A DNA stretch of 64,000 nucleotides, from the NCBI GenBank assembly GCA_012517815.1, contig JAAYUF010000156.1:1-64000 (forward strand). The letters are read 5' to 3'. A program made the translations under genes and the position numbers. Origin of the DNA: Clostridiales bacterium (GTDB lineage Bacteria; Bacillota; Clostridia; Christensenellales; Aristaeellaceae). Of this stretch, positions 19,300-27,826 are shown piece after piece. The notes beneath the pieces are model-generated. The model was not told where the DNA came from. It saw only the letters and a program-made list of their open reading frames with translations, and searched no databases. Numbering within the stretch: position 1 is the stretch's first letter; each line of letters starts with the position of its first letter.

Positions 19300-19725
19300 T
19301 TACAGCACGCCCTTTTTGAGAATGATGCAGGCGTACAGCGAGCGCTCGCCGGTAGCCACGCAGGCATAGGCCTTGCGCGCCCGGTCGTAGAAGGCGAAGC
19401 GCTCCACCTGGCCGAAAGCCGTGCCCGGCTGGTGTTTTTCCACCGTCGCCTGAAACTGCTTCCAAATGGGCGGTTCGCCGTCCATGGTGCCCGGCACCAC
19501 CTGCATCAGGTTGACGGGCGCGTCCACAAACGTATCCAGCGGGAAGAGGCTCAAAATCGCGTCCAGCAGTTCCACGCCGCCGTGACCGTCCTCGCGCACG
19601 CAGCGCTGACCCATGCTCTGGGCCGGGAAGTTCGCGTCCCCGATGACCAGCTCGTCACCGTGGCCCATTTCCGCCAGAATTTTCAGCAGTTCGGGGGACA
19701 GCAGGGGGGAAATCCCTTTCAGCAT
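19300..19725 (-). CDS. fucU: RbsD/FucU family sugar mutarotase
   Basis: A 141-residue RbsD/FucU-fold protein that interconverts sugar anomers. The signature GHGDELVIGDANFP (His22, Asp30) and the end VATGERSLYACIILKKGV, with the Tyr used by FucU, are present; the length fits FucU rather than RbsD. In a pathway that starts with a 1-kinase, a mutarotase would supply the anomer that the kinase accepts. GAGGAGG lies upstream and only 13 bases separate it from the preceding BMC-H gene. Confidence 0.88.
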   Translation of the reverse strand: MLKGISPLLSPELLKILAEMGHGDELVIGDANFPAQSMGQRCVREDGHGGVELLDAILSLFPLDTFVDAPVNLMQVVPGTMDGEPPIWKQFQATVEKHQPGTAFGQVERFAFYDRARKAYACVATGERSLYACIILKKGVL

Positions 19726-19738
19726 TGCCTTATCCTCC

Positions 19739-20014
19739 TCACAGCTTGGGCAGGATCATTTCCACATCGTCGTGCGGGCGGGGGATCACATGCACGCTGA
19801 CGAGCTCGCCCACGCGCTTGGCCGCGGCGCCGCCGGCTTCCACCGCCGCCTTCACCGCGCCCACGTCGCCGCGCACCATCACGGTTACCAGGCCGCCGCC
19901 CACGTGTACCTTGCCGATCAGGTGAACGTTGGCCGCCTTGACCATCGCGTCCGCCGCCTCGATGGACCCTACCAGACCCTTGGTTTCCACCATGCCGAGT
20001 GCTTGCTTTTCCAT
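19739..20014 (-). CDS. BMC-H hexameric shell protein 2
   Basis: A 91-residue single-domain BMC shell protein of the PduA/EutM type: [20 protein letters not shown] at the start, [20 protein letters not shown], and the pore-proximal segment before [12 protein letters not shown]. Hexamers of such proteins tile the facets of the shell; the central pore passes small polar metabolites. It is nearly identical over the core to its neighbour BMC-H 1 but lacks that protein's C-terminal tail. AAGGAG precedes the ATG. Confidence 0.95.
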   Translation of the reverse strand: MEKQALGMVETKGLVGSIEAADAMVKAANVHLIGKVHVGGGLVTVMVRGDVGAVKAAVEAGGAAAKRVGELVSVHVIPRPHDDVEMILPKL

Positions 20015-20038
20015 TGTATGAGCTCCTTTCGAGGCGGG

Positions 20039-20359
20039 TTACGCCTTAACGGTCTTAGGGGTTTTAGCGGGGGCGGTTTCGCCATCCGCGCCGGGCAGCA
20101 CGGCTTCCACGTCGATGTGCGGGCGGGGAATCACGTGCACGCTGATGAGCTCGCCCACGCGCTTGGCCGCGGCGCCGCCGGCTTCCACAGCCGCCTTCAC
20201 CGCGCCCACGTCGCCGCGGACCATGACGGTCACCAGACCGCCGCCTACGTGCTCCTTGCCGATCAGATGCACGTTGGCCGCCTTGACCATCGCATCCGCC
20301 GCCTCGATCGCGCCGACCAGTCCACGGGTTTCAATCATCCCCAAAGCTTCCTGCATCAT
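20039..20359 (-). CDS. BMC-H hexameric shell protein 1 with tail
   Basis: A 106-residue BMC shell protein of the PduA/EutM type ([52 protein letters not shown]). Compared with BMC-H 2 it has about 15 extra residues at the C-terminus rich in Thr, Pro, Lys and Ala. The core sequences are so alike that a tandem duplication is likely. Two adjacent ATG codons follow AAGGAG; I use the first. Confidence 0.95.
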   Translation of the reverse strand: MMQEALGMIETRGLVGAIEAADAMVKAANVHLIGKEHVGGGLVTVMVRGDVGAVKAAVEAGGAAAKRVGELISVHVIPRPHIDVEAVLPGADGETAPAKTPKTVKA

Positions 20360-20383
20360 GGTTTTCTCCTTGCTATCTTAGGA

Positions 20384-20929
20384 TTAGAGAAGTGCTTTCA
20401 CCATATCCATATGGGGCGAGGGGATCACCACGCTGGATCCGATCAGCCCCCTGGAATCCTCGTTGGCCTCGATGGCCCTGGAAGCGGCCGTCACGGCGGC
20501 TACCTCCCCCGTGAACACAAGAAAGGATTTGCCCCCCATGCCGCGCCCGAGCCGAACCTCGATGAGCTCCACCTCGGCGGTTTTCACCGCGATATCCGCC
20601 GCCGCGATGGTGCTGGCCAGCGAAAACGTCTCAATCACGCCCACGGCCTGCGCCGTATCCACAGCCGGCGCGCCGGACATCGCCACGATCACGCGCTCGT
20701 CCACATTGGGGATCACGAGCCTGTCCACCAGCGACGCGCCCGCGCCTTCCGCACCGGCGATTACCGCCGCGCGCACCGCCGCCACATCGCCGCTGACCAT
20801 CACGATATACTTGCCCGCGCAGGCGGTTTGCGCCGCAACCAGCTCGACCGCGGCGGTCTTGACCATCGCGTCGCCCGCCAGCACCCCCAGCGGGATGCTG
20901 TTGGTTTCCACCACACCGATTGCCGTCAT
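20384..20929 (-). CDS. BMC-T tandem-domain shell protein, PduT-like
   Basis: A 181-residue protein with two BMC domains (first IGVVETNSIPLGVLAGDAMV, second AVGVIETFSLASTIAAADIA), forming trimers that replace hexamers in the shell. Cys37 (QTACAGKY) lies where PduT carries the cysteine that binds a [4Fe-4S] cluster on the three-fold axis, so this protein may conduct electrons through the shell. Its gene directly follows the PduS-like gene, its expected redox partner. GGGGGGA precedes the ATG. Confidence 0.92.
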   Translation of the reverse strand: MTAIGVVETNSIPLGVLAGDAMVKTAAVELVAAQTACAGKYIVMVSGDVAAVRAAVIAGAEGAGASLVDRLVIPNVDERVIVAMSGAPAVDTAQAVGVIETFSLASTIAAADIAVKTAEVELIEVRLGRGMGGKSFLVFTGEVAAVTAASRAIEANEDSRGLIGSSVVIPSPHMDMVKALL

Positions 20930-20948
20930 GTTTCCGTTCCCCCCTCGC

Positions 20949-22271
20949 CTACTCGCCCGTGAGGACGATGGTCTGCCCGTCGACGGCGCTCACCCGCCCG
21001 GCGATGGACGCGTGCAGCGCCGCGCCCAGCGCGTTTTCAGGGATCCGCGCGATCAGCGCGCCCTTTGCCACCCGGTCGCCCACGCGGACCACCGGTTCGG
21101 CGGGTCTGCCCACATGCTGCTTGAGCGGCAGGCGCACTTCCCGCGGGGTTACGGTCCGTTCGCTGTACGGCGCGGGGCTGTTGTACCCGCTCAGGTGCAT
21201 GCGCGCCATCAGTCGGCTGACCGGCACCTCCTTGGCGACCAGCCAGGGCTCGGGCACGATGTCCGTTTCCGGCACGGGCCGCACGCCCGCGCGGCCCAGC
21301 TCCTGCTTGAGCATGGTCATCACCACCGAGGGGGTGAGGCCCATTTCGCAGGCGAAGTTGGTGCAAAGACCGCAACTGGAGCAGGCCAGCACGCCCGCGG
21401 CGTTGCCCAGCAGTTCCGCATTGCCGGTGGAAATGGCGCGCATCGCCTTGTGCGGCTCTACGGGCAGGCCCATGGCGTGGCGGGGGCAAAGCATGGTGCA
21501 GCGGTTGCACTGGCAGCAGATGGCTCTGGCGAGCCGGGCCTGCTGCTCCACGGTGATCCTGCGCATCCGAATCTGCGGGTGGGAGCGCGGGAGCGCCAGC
21601 AGCCCGCCGGTGGTTTTCGTCACGGGATCATCCCAGCTGTCGGCAAGCGCGCCCATGCACGGCCCGCCCACAATCAGGGCGTACTCGCGCTCGTCGCCCG
21701 AAAAGCCGCTTAACGCGAGCGTTTCCCGGTAGCTGACGCCGATGGGCACGGTCACGGTCATGGGGTTGGGCACGTCCCCGCAGAGGGTCACGGCCTTTTC
21801 AATCACCGGTTTGCCATCTGCGGCGTCGGCGATGTTCATCGCGGTGCCTACGTTTACCACCACGCACCCGGCGTCGATGGGCAGCTTGCCCGTGGGCACC
21901 ACCTGCCCCGTCACCTCGAAGATGACGGACTTCTCGTCCCCGGACGGGTAGTAGCTTTCCATCAGGTGCAGGCGAAGGTCCGGTTTGCCGGCGATCGCCC
22001 TTTGCAGCGCGGCGACGGCTTCCTCATAGTGGGTCTTGGTGGCGATGACGCCTTCCGGCGCGCCCGCCGCCTCCATGGCAAGCTCCAGCCCGCGCACGAT
22101 CTTCGCCGCCTGGTGCTCCATCGCCAGCTGATCCACCCGGAGCAGCGGCTCGCATTCCGCGCCGTTGGCGATCACGCGCTGCGCGCGCACCGCCAGCTTC
22201 ACGTGCGTGGGAAACCCCGCGCCCCCGGCGCCTACGACGCCCGCCTCACGGATGGCTGCAATTACGTCCAT
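20949..22271 (-). CDS. PduS-like flavo-iron-sulfur oxidoreductase (RnfC-related)
   Basis: A 440-residue protein of the PduS/RnfC family. The N-terminus VGAGGAGFPTHVKL is the family hallmark for NADH/FMN binding. Two ferredoxin-like motifs are complete: Cys252-x2-Cys255-x2-Cys258-x3-Cys262-Pro and Cys297-x2-Cys300-x2-Cys303-x4-Cys308. The C-terminal 80 residues resemble a lipoyl-like barrel. PduS was described as a cobalamin reductase, but no B12-dependent enzyme is encoded here, so its likely task is NADH oxidation and electron transfer to the PduT-like shell protein. AGGAG precedes the ATG; the gap to the next gene is 19 bp. Confidence 0.9.
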   Translation of the reverse strand: MDVIAAIREAGVVGAGGAGFPTHVKLAVRAQRVIANGAECEPLLRVDQLAMEHQAAKIVRGLELAMEAAGAPEGVIATKTHYEEAVAALQRAIAGKPDLRLHLMESYYPSGDEKSVIFEVTGQVVPTGKLPIDAGCVVVNVGTAMNIADAADGKPVIEKAVTLCGDVPNPMTVTVPIGVSYRETLALSGFSGDEREYALIVGGPCMGALADSWDDPVTKTTGGLLALPRSHPQIRMRRITVEQQARLARAICCQCNRCTMLCPRHAMGLPVEPHKAMRAISTGNAELLGNAAGVLACSSCGLCTNFACEMGLTPSVVMTMLKQELGRAGVRPVPETDIVPEPWLVAKEVPVSRLMARMHLSGYNSPAPYSERTVTPREVRLPLKQHVGRPAEPVVRVGDRVAKGALIARIPENALGAALHASIAGRVSAVDGQTIVLTGE

Positions 22272-22281
22272 AACATGGCTC

Positions 22282-23721
22282 CTAACTGATGCGGAAATCG
22301 CCGTACAGCACGCAGCGGCGCAGGCGGGTGAAGGTTCGGGCGCTGGTGACGCCTTCGCCCGTCGGGGTGGCGATGGTCATGGTGGTGTAGCCTTCGCCGC
22401 CAAAGCCAAGGCCGGAGTAGCTTGGCGCGTTTTTCACAAAAATGGTGGTGTTCATGCGCCGCGCGGCCTTGGACATGTTGTGCACGTTGGTGGAGTGGAT
22501 CATCGCGGAGTGCTTGCAGCCCTGCTCCGCGCGGTAGGCTTCCTCCACGGCCTCGTCGATGCCGTTCACGCGCACGATGGCCAGCACCGGCATGAGCATT
22601 TCCGTCATCACAAAGGGATGGTTGCGGTCCACCTCGGCGATCACCAGCCGCGGGTTGCCGGTGAAGCTTATGCCCGAATCCCGGAGGATCACGGCTGCGT
22701 CCCGGCCCACATACTTGCGGTTGATCACGTGCCGGCCGTCCTTGGGGATAAGCACGGTTTTCACGATCTTCTCGGCATCCGCCGCGGACACGCGGTACGC
22801 GCCGTTGCGCTCCATGGCGGCCATCAGGCGCTCGGCCACGGAGGCAAACACGAACACCTCTTTTTCCGCGATGCACAGCACATTGTTGTCAAAGCTCGCG
22901 CCGTCGACAATATCCTTGCCGGCCTTGTCCAGATCGGCGGTATCGTCCACGATCACGGGCGGGTTGCCGGGCCCCGCGGCAATGCACTTCTTGCCGATCT
23001 TCATGGCGACGGAAACGACCGCCTCTCCGCCCGTGATGGAAAGCATCGTCACATCCGGATGGGTCATCACCGCCTGGCCGCTTTCCAGCGTCGGCTCCTT
23101 CACGGTGGTGATGAGCGTCGCCGGGCCGCCCGCCGCCACGATGGCCTCCACGAGGACGCGCATGGCTTCCTGCGAGGCGCGCTTGGCCGCGGGGTGGGGG
23201 TTAAACACCACGGCGTTTCCCGCCGCGATCATGCTGATGGCGTTGTTGATGACCGTCGAGGTGGGGTTGGTGGACGGCGTGATGGAGCCGATGACGCCGA
23301 AGGGCGCCTGCTCGATGAGCATCATGCCGTTGTCGCCGGTCTTGCAGTAGGTGGAAAGGTCCTCGATGCCGGGGGTACGGCGCGCCACCAGCAGATTCTT
23401 CTGGATTTTATCCGCGACCCGGCCGTACCCGGTTTCCTCGTGGGCAAGCTTCGCCAGCGGCTCCGCGTTGGCGATCGCCGCTTTGCGCATGGCCTCGATC
23501 AGCTCGCCGCGCATTTCCAGCGTGGACTCCGCCAGTTTGGCCTGCGCCGCTTTGGCGTTTTGCACGGCTTCTTCCGCGGTGTCGCAAAGCCACCGGCCGG
23601 TGCAGCCGCCCTGCGGCGCGACCGGCGTCGGCGCGGGCGTCGCGGCCGGCGTGAGCGCGCCGGACAGGCTTTTGACGATTTCGTCCGTAATCCGCCGGAT
23701 CTCCTGTTCAGTCAATGCCAT
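22282..23721 (-). CDS. CoA-acylating aldehyde dehydrogenase, PduP/EutE-like, encapsulated
   Basis: A 479-residue enzyme that oxidises an aldehyde with NAD+ and CoA to the acyl-CoA. The catalytic Cys283 is in NNVLCIAEKE; ITPSTNPTSTVINN and TGGEAVV are family blocks. The first 20 residues (LTEQEIRRITDEIVKSLSG) form an amphipathic helix followed by a Pro/Ala linker, the standard encapsulation peptide that carries PduP-type enzymes into the shell. I use the ATG at 23721, nine bases after AAGGAG, rather than an upstream TTG. Likely aldehyde: acetaldehyde or 2-methylthioacetaldehyde from the aldolase of this operon. Confidence 0.93.
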   Translation of the reverse strand: MALTEQEIRRITDEIVKSLSGALTPAATPAPTPVAPQGGCTGRWLCDTAEEAVQNAKAAQAKLAESTLEMRGELIEAMRKAAIANAEPLAKLAHEETGYGRVADKIQKNLLVARRTPGIEDLSTYCKTGDNGMMLIEQAPFGVIGSITPSTNPTSTVINNAISMIAAGNAVVFNPHPAAKRASQEAMRVLVEAIVAAGGPATLITTVKEPTLESGQAVMTHPDVTMLSITGGEAVVSVAMKIGKKCIAAGPGNPPVIVDDTADLDKAGKDIVDGASFDNNVLCIAEKEVFVFASVAERLMAAMERNGAYRVSAADAEKIVKTVLIPKDGRHVINRKYVGRDAAVILRDSGISFTGNPRLVIAEVDRNHPFVMTEMLMPVLAIVRVNGIDEAVEEAYRAEQGCKHSAMIHSTNVHNMSKAARRMNTTIFVKNAPSYSGLGFGGEGYTTMTIATPTGEGVTSARTFTRLRRCVLYGDFRIS

Positions 23722-23738
23722 CGTCGTAGGCTCCTTAC

Positions 23739-24710
23739 TCAAAGTTCGATCAGCTCGATGCCTTTCGCGGAAGCGGCGTCCCGCGCCAGCGGCGTCAGGA
23801 TGGCGTCCCCCGCGTAACGGATCAGCTTATGCCCCGCGCGGGCGGCCGCCAGCACATCCTCTTCGGAAATGAAGCGCCTGGGCTCGGCGGACAGGTCGAG
23901 CATGGTGGTTTTGACCTCCGGCGCGCGGGCGGGGGCGGTTGCTCCGACAGGCGTCGCCTGCGTTGGGGTAGCCGGCTTCGCGGCCGGCACGAAGGTTTTC
24001 AGCGCGCTGCTTGAGCCGGGCGCCGATATCGGCTGCGGCACCGTTGCCGGTTTGGGCGCGGCTGCTGCCGCGCGCGGTACGCAGAGGATGCGGCACAGTT
24101 GCCCGTCCCGAAGGCCGCAGGCGTTGGCCTCGTCCTTGTCGATATGGGCTTCGAGGCTGTGCGCCTCTCCGCTGCGGACCACCAGATTTTCCAGCACCGT
24201 CGCGCGCGGGCCGTCCACCTGCAGGGCGACCACATCGCCGTCCCGCAGGCCGAAGCCTTCCGCCTCCGCCGGGGACATGTGCAGGTGCCGCGCTGCGATG
24301 ATCACCCCGTGATCCAGCGCCACGCGACATTCGCCGTTGACCAGCGTGCAACCGGGCGAACCCGTCGTGTCGCCGGACATGCGCAGCACCGGCGGCACCC
24401 CCAGCTTGTAGCAGTCGGTGTAGCTCAGCTCGATCTGCGTTTCCTTGCGGGCGGGGCCCACCACGCGCAGCGACAGGCTTCCCTTTTCGCATTGCAGGGT
24501 AACGGTTTCGTTGCAGGCATACTGGTCCGGCTGCTCCAGATCGCGCAGGCGGGTCAGGCGGTAGCCCGCGCCGAACAACCGCTCGACATCCGCCTGGCTC
24601 AGGTGCACGTGCCGGTTGGAGGAGTTGACCGGCACAAACCGCTCGCCCGCCCTGGCCAGCTCCGTGAGCACGATGCGGAGCACCGCGCCTTGCAGCTCTT
24701 TCTCGTTCAT
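23739..24710 (-). CDS. pduL: Phosphate acyltransferase PduL with extra C-terminal domain
   Basis: A 323-residue PduL (phosphotransacylase), larger than the usual 210. Residues 1-20 form an amphipathic helix, the usual encapsulation signal. Zinc-site histidines appear at residues 34 and 36 (SNRHVHLS), 142 and 144 (ARHLHMSP) and 189. The catalytic part ends near residue 213; then comes an Ala/Pro linker of about 55 residues and a 45-residue module (RRFISEEDVLAAARAG, then AILTPLARDAA) that resembles the N-terminal segment seen in EutQ/EutT-type proteins. It converts acyl-CoA to acyl-phosphate and frees CoA inside the shell. The ATG lies one base after the mtnA stop. Confidence 0.9.
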   Translation of the reverse strand: MNEKELQGAVLRIVLTELARAGERFVPVNSSNRHVHLSQADVERLFGAGYRLTRLRDLEQPDQYACNETVTLQCEKGSLSLRVVGPARKETQIELSYTDCYKLGVPPVLRMSGDTTGSPGCTLVNGECRVALDHGVIIAARHLHMSPAEAEGFGLRDGDVVALQVDGPRATVLENLVVRSGEAHSLEAHIDKDEANACGLRDGQLCRILCVPRAAAAAPKPATVPQPISAPGSSSALKTFVPAAKPATPTQATPVGATAPARAPEVKTTMLDLSAEPRRFISEEDVLAAARAGHKLIRYAGDAILTPLARDAASAKGIELIEL

Positions 24711-24711
24711 C

Positions 24712-25800
24712 TTACTTCTTCTGCGCTTCCTGCTTCTTGCGGAAGATTTCCTTCAGGCTTTCGGTGTAGGGCGGGCGCGCGACGCCGTATTCGGTGATGA
24801 TCGCGGTGATCAGCTCGTTATCCGCAAAGTCGAAGGCGGGGTTATATACCTTGACGCCTTCGGGGGCCATGCGCTTCTTGTACCACATCTCGGTCACTTC
24901 TTCGGCGGGGCGCTGCTCGATGGTGATATCCTCGCCGCGGGCGATGGACATGTCGATGGTGGAGGTCGGGCCGCAGACGTAGAAGGGGATGCCGTAGTAT
25001 TTAGCGAGGATCGCCACGCCGCTGGTGCCGATCTTGTTGCAGGCGTCGCCGTTGGCGGCCACGCGGTCACAGCCCACGAAAATCGCCTGCACCCAGCCGT
25101 TCTTCATCACCTGGGAGGCCATGTTGTCGCAGATCACGGTGGTATCCACGCCGTCGGCGAACAGCTCGAACGCCGAGAGGCGCGCGCCCTGCAGCAGCGG
25201 GCGGGTTTCGTCGGTAAACACGCGGAAGTTCATGCCGCGTTCCCGGCCCAGGTGGATGGGCGCAAGCGCCGTGCCGTACTTGGAGGTTGCCAGCTGGCCG
25301 GCGTTGCAGTGGGTGAGGATGCCGTCCCCATCCTTGATCAGGCTCAGGCCGTACTCGCCGATCTGGCGGCACATCCAAACGTCCTCGTCCTTGATGGCGA
25401 TGCTCTCCCGGCGCAGCAGATCCTTGATCGTAGCGACCGGCTCGCCGGCGTTGTCCAGCACCACCTGCTCCATGCGCCTGAGCGCCCAGGAAAGGTTGAC
25501 CGCGGTGGGGCGGGCGGAGTCGAGGTAATCCTTGGCGGCTTTGAACTGGGTATAGAAGTCCTCGTAGGTATCGGCCTTCATGCCCTTGGCGGCCAGATAA
25601 ACGCCGAACGCCGCCGCCACGCCGATGGCGGGCGCGCCGCGCACCTGCAGCAGGTAAATGGCGTTCCAGATTTCCTCCTGTTTCGTCAGATGGAGCACTT
25701 CCACCTCGGCGGGCAGCTTGGTCTGGTTGAGGATCACCAGCGCGCTGTTGTCGTCGTCCAGCGCGACGGTTTCGTAGCTCATGATGTTCTTTTCGGACAT
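24712..25800 (-). CDS. mtnA: S-methyl-5-thioribose-1-phosphate isomerase (MtnA) / 5-deoxyribose-1-phosphate isomerase
   Basis: A 362-residue member of the MtnA branch of the eIF2B-related family. It converts 5-methylthioribose-1-phosphate, and in the DHAP shunt also 5-deoxyribose-1-phosphate, to the ribulose-1-phosphate. The catalytic Cys165 (ILTHCNAG) and Asp245 ([11 protein letters not shown]) are both present, with RGAPAIGV and NKIGT as further signatures. Length is normal. No encapsulation peptide is evident, so it probably works in the cytosol. It is followed one base later by pduL and preceded by mtnK, which links it to this operon rather than to a full methionine salvage cluster; the later mtn genes are absent. 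Confidence 0.92.
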   Translation of the reverse strand: MSEKNIMSYETVALDDDNSALVILNQTKLPAEVEVLHLTKQEEIWNAIYLLQVRGAPAIGVAAAFGVYLAAKGMKADTYEDFYTQFKAAKDYLDSARPTAVNLSWALRRMEQVVLDNAGEPVATIKDLLRRESIAIKDEDVWMCRQIGEYGLSLIKDGDGILTHCNAGQLATSKYGTALAPIHLGRERGMNFRVFTDETRPLLQGARLSAFELFADGVDTTVICDNMASQVMKNGWVQAIFVGCDRVAANGDACNKIGTSGVAILAKYYGIPFYVCGPTSTIDMSIARGEDITIEQRPAEEVTEMWYKKRMAPEGVKVYNPAFDFADNELITAIITEYGVARPPYTESLKEIFRKKQEAQKK

Positions 25801-25839
25801 GGTCGTTTCCCCCTGCGTGTTATTTGGCCGCCGCGGCGT

Positions 25840-27048
25840 TTACTTCGCCGCTTCGGCGGCGCGCCTCACGGCCGCCACATAATCCGCGCCCCTTTGGAAA
25901 GCCGCGCGGTTCATGATGTAATCCTTCGCGCACAGGATGTTCAGGCGCTCCGCGTAGGCGCGCTTCTCCTCGTCGGGGATGGTGGTCACGTCCTTCACCT
26001 GCGCCATGCCCACCGTACGACGGATCAGCTCCGTGCCGGCATAGGCGGCGGTATCCGTCATGATGGTGGACAGGTACCATTCCTTGAAGCCGGGCGTCCT
26101 GGCCATCACGTCGGTCACGCACTCGTCGTACACCCTGAGGAACTTCTCGCGGAACAGGTCCAGTGTTTCCACGATGGTCTGGAGCGTCCACGCGCAGAAC
26201 TTTTCGTCGCCGGCCGCCTTGCCGTTGTCGTAGGCGAAGATCAGGTTGGCGACGATATTGCCGATATCATAGCCCATGGGGCCGTAAAACGCAAACTCGG
26301 GATCGAACACCCGCGTGGAATCCTGCTTAACGAAGATGGAGCCGGTGTGCAGGTCGCCGTGGATCAGCGCCTGGGCGTTGTTCATGAAATCGAACTTGAT
26401 CTTGGCGATCTCCAGATGCAGCTTCTCGTCCCCGTACAGCTCGCGCCGGACAAACTCCGCATTTTTGGGGAACACGAGGTTGCGGTGGTTGCAGTCGTTG
26501 TAGGGCTCGGTGAGCACCAGGTCCTCGGTGATCTCGCAAAGCTCGGGGTTAATGAAGCGCTTGACCATGTCCTTCTTGGCCTTGTGCTCCATGGCGACGT
26601 CGGTGGTCTTGAGCAGGGTGTTGACCATGTAGGTGGAAACATCGTCCGCGAAACGCGGGAACGTCTCGTGGCGCATCAGGGCGTAACGCATCAGCGCGTG
26701 GTCGGAGAGGTCCTCCATCACGCAGGCGCTCATGACGGTATCGTACCCGAAAATCTGCGGCACCAGCCCCGGGGCGTACTTCCACTGGATTTGCAGAATT
26801 TCGCTTTCAATGCGGTTGCGGTCGGTGGAGACCTTCATCTCGGCGGAGATACGCAGCGCAACGCCCGCCTGCTTCACGATCACGCTCTTGCCCGTTTTCG
26901 CGTCCACCACGCGGTAAACGTAGTTGAGGTTGCCGTCGCCGATTTCCTTCGCGCTGAGGTCCGCGTCGCCGGGCATGTAGCCTTTTTCCTTGACGTACTC
27001 CGGCACGTCGGGGGTCTTCATGAGGAAATAGGTGTCAAAGCGGGACAT
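25840..27048 (-). CDS. mtnK: S-methyl-5-thioribose kinase (MtnK)
   Basis: A 402-residue sugar kinase of the APH-like fold. It phosphorylates 5-methylthioribose (and in related systems 5-deoxyribose) at C1 with ATP. The blocks EIGDGNLNYVYRV (nucleotide loop), VMEDLSDH, LIHGDLHTGSIF (catalytic loop) and DPEFAFYGPMGYDIG (metal loop) match Bacillus MtnK almost word for word. I use the ATG at 27048; a TTG two codons earlier is possible because GGAAGG lies before both. The gap to mtnA is 39 bp. No encapsulation signal is visible. Confidence 0.93.
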   Translation of the reverse strand: MSRFDTYFLMKTPDVPEYVKEKGYMPGDADLSAKEIGDGNLNYVYRVVDAKTGKSVIVKQAGVALRISAEMKVSTDRNRIESEILQIQWKYAPGLVPQIFGYDTVMSACVMEDLSDHALMRYALMRHETFPRFADDVSTYMVNTLLKTTDVAMEHKAKKDMVKRFINPELCEITEDLVLTEPYNDCNHRNLVFPKNAEFVRRELYGDEKLHLEIAKIKFDFMNNAQALIHGDLHTGSIFVKQDSTRVFDPEFAFYGPMGYDIGNIVANLIFAYDNGKAAGDEKFCAWTLQTIVETLDLFREKFLRVYDECVTDVMARTPGFKEWYLSTIMTDTAAYAGTELIRRTVGMAQVKDVTTIPDEEKRAYAERLNILCAKDYIMNRAAFQRGADYVAAVRRAAEAAK

Positions 27049-27109
27049 GGTCAAGACTTCCTTCCTTTATCGTGATGAGGTGTTCCATTTGATTCCGGTT
27101 TGACCGCCG

Positions 27110-27826
27110 TCAACGGAATTCGAGGTTTCGGGTGTGCAGCGGGTCGATATGGTCCAGCGCCCGCAGTTCCTCGTCGGTGGGCGGCGGGGTTTGCTCCAGC
27201 GTGAGGTAGCGGATGGGAAAGGCGGTGTTCTCCGCGATTTCCTCAATGCTGACGCCGGGGTGAATGGTTTTCAGAATCAGCTCTCCCCCGTACATCGTAA
27301 ACGCGCACAGCGGCGTCACGATATCGCTGACATGCCCGCGCGCGGTCACGAAGTCCACCTTCTCGCAGAAGGTGCGGCGGTCGTGCTTCGTACGCCAGAT
27401 GATCGCCCGTTTCGCGGTGGGGATGAGCACGGCGCTGCCCGCTCCGCCCGGCAGGCGAACCTTGGGCCTTGGGTAGTCGCCGATCACCGAGGCGTTCACG
27501 CTGCCCAGGCGATCGAACTGCACACCGCTTAAAAACGCCACGTCCAGCCCGCCGCGCATGCTCAGGTCGAACACTTCCTGCAGGGGGAACGCCGCCTCGG
27601 CGGTTTCCAGCAGATCATCGCCCGCGCTGGTGTAGCTTACCAGCCGCGGCTTGTGGGGGTCGACCCCGCCGGGGATATTCAGGTGCACGGCGTTGGGGGC
27701 ATGGGTCGCTTTCGCAAGCAAGGTCGCCACCATCGGCATGTGGGAGCTTACGCCGTGGAACACCGTCTCCCCGTCCCGGATCAGGCGCGCCAGACAGACC
27801 GTCATCACATCACAGGGCCTGCCCAT
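27110..27826 (-). CDS. CoA-transferase-like subunit B
   Basis: A 238-residue family I CoA-transferase-type beta subunit (glutaconate CoA-transferase B / IpdB fold). Typical blocks: GVSSHMPMVATLLAKATHAP near the start, DVAFLSGVQFDRLGSVNAS, GGAGSAVLIPTAKRAIIW and FVTARGHVSDI. In GctB-type enzymes a catalytic Glu sits in a VESG-like turn shortly after the 'APN' segment; here that place reads HLNIPGG and I see no Glu, so transfer chemistry is doubtful and hydrolase- or lyase-type activity is possible. The start overlaps the end of subunit A by 17 bases, with GAGGGTG upstream. Confidence 0.8.
   Translation of the reverse strand: MGRPCDVMTVCLARLIRDGETVFHGVSSHMPMVATLLAKATHAPNAVHLNIPGGVDPHKPRLVSYTSAGDDLLETAEAAFPLQEVFDLSMRGGLDVAFLSGVQFDRLGSVNASVIGDYPRPKVRLPGGAGSAVLIPTAKRAIIWRTKHDRRTFCEKVDFVTARGHVSDIVTPLCAFTMYGGELILKTIHPGVSIEEIAENTAFPIRYLTLEQTPPPTDEELRALDHIDPLHTRNLEFR

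Noticed and set aside
20949-22271. Calling the PduS-like protein a cobalamin reductase
   Set aside because: No B12-dependent enzyme, adenosyltransferase or reactivase is encoded in the operon.
24616-27075. An 819-codon open frame opposite mtnA and mtnK
   Set aside because: Antisense shadow; the opposite strand holds two genes with all catalytic motifs.
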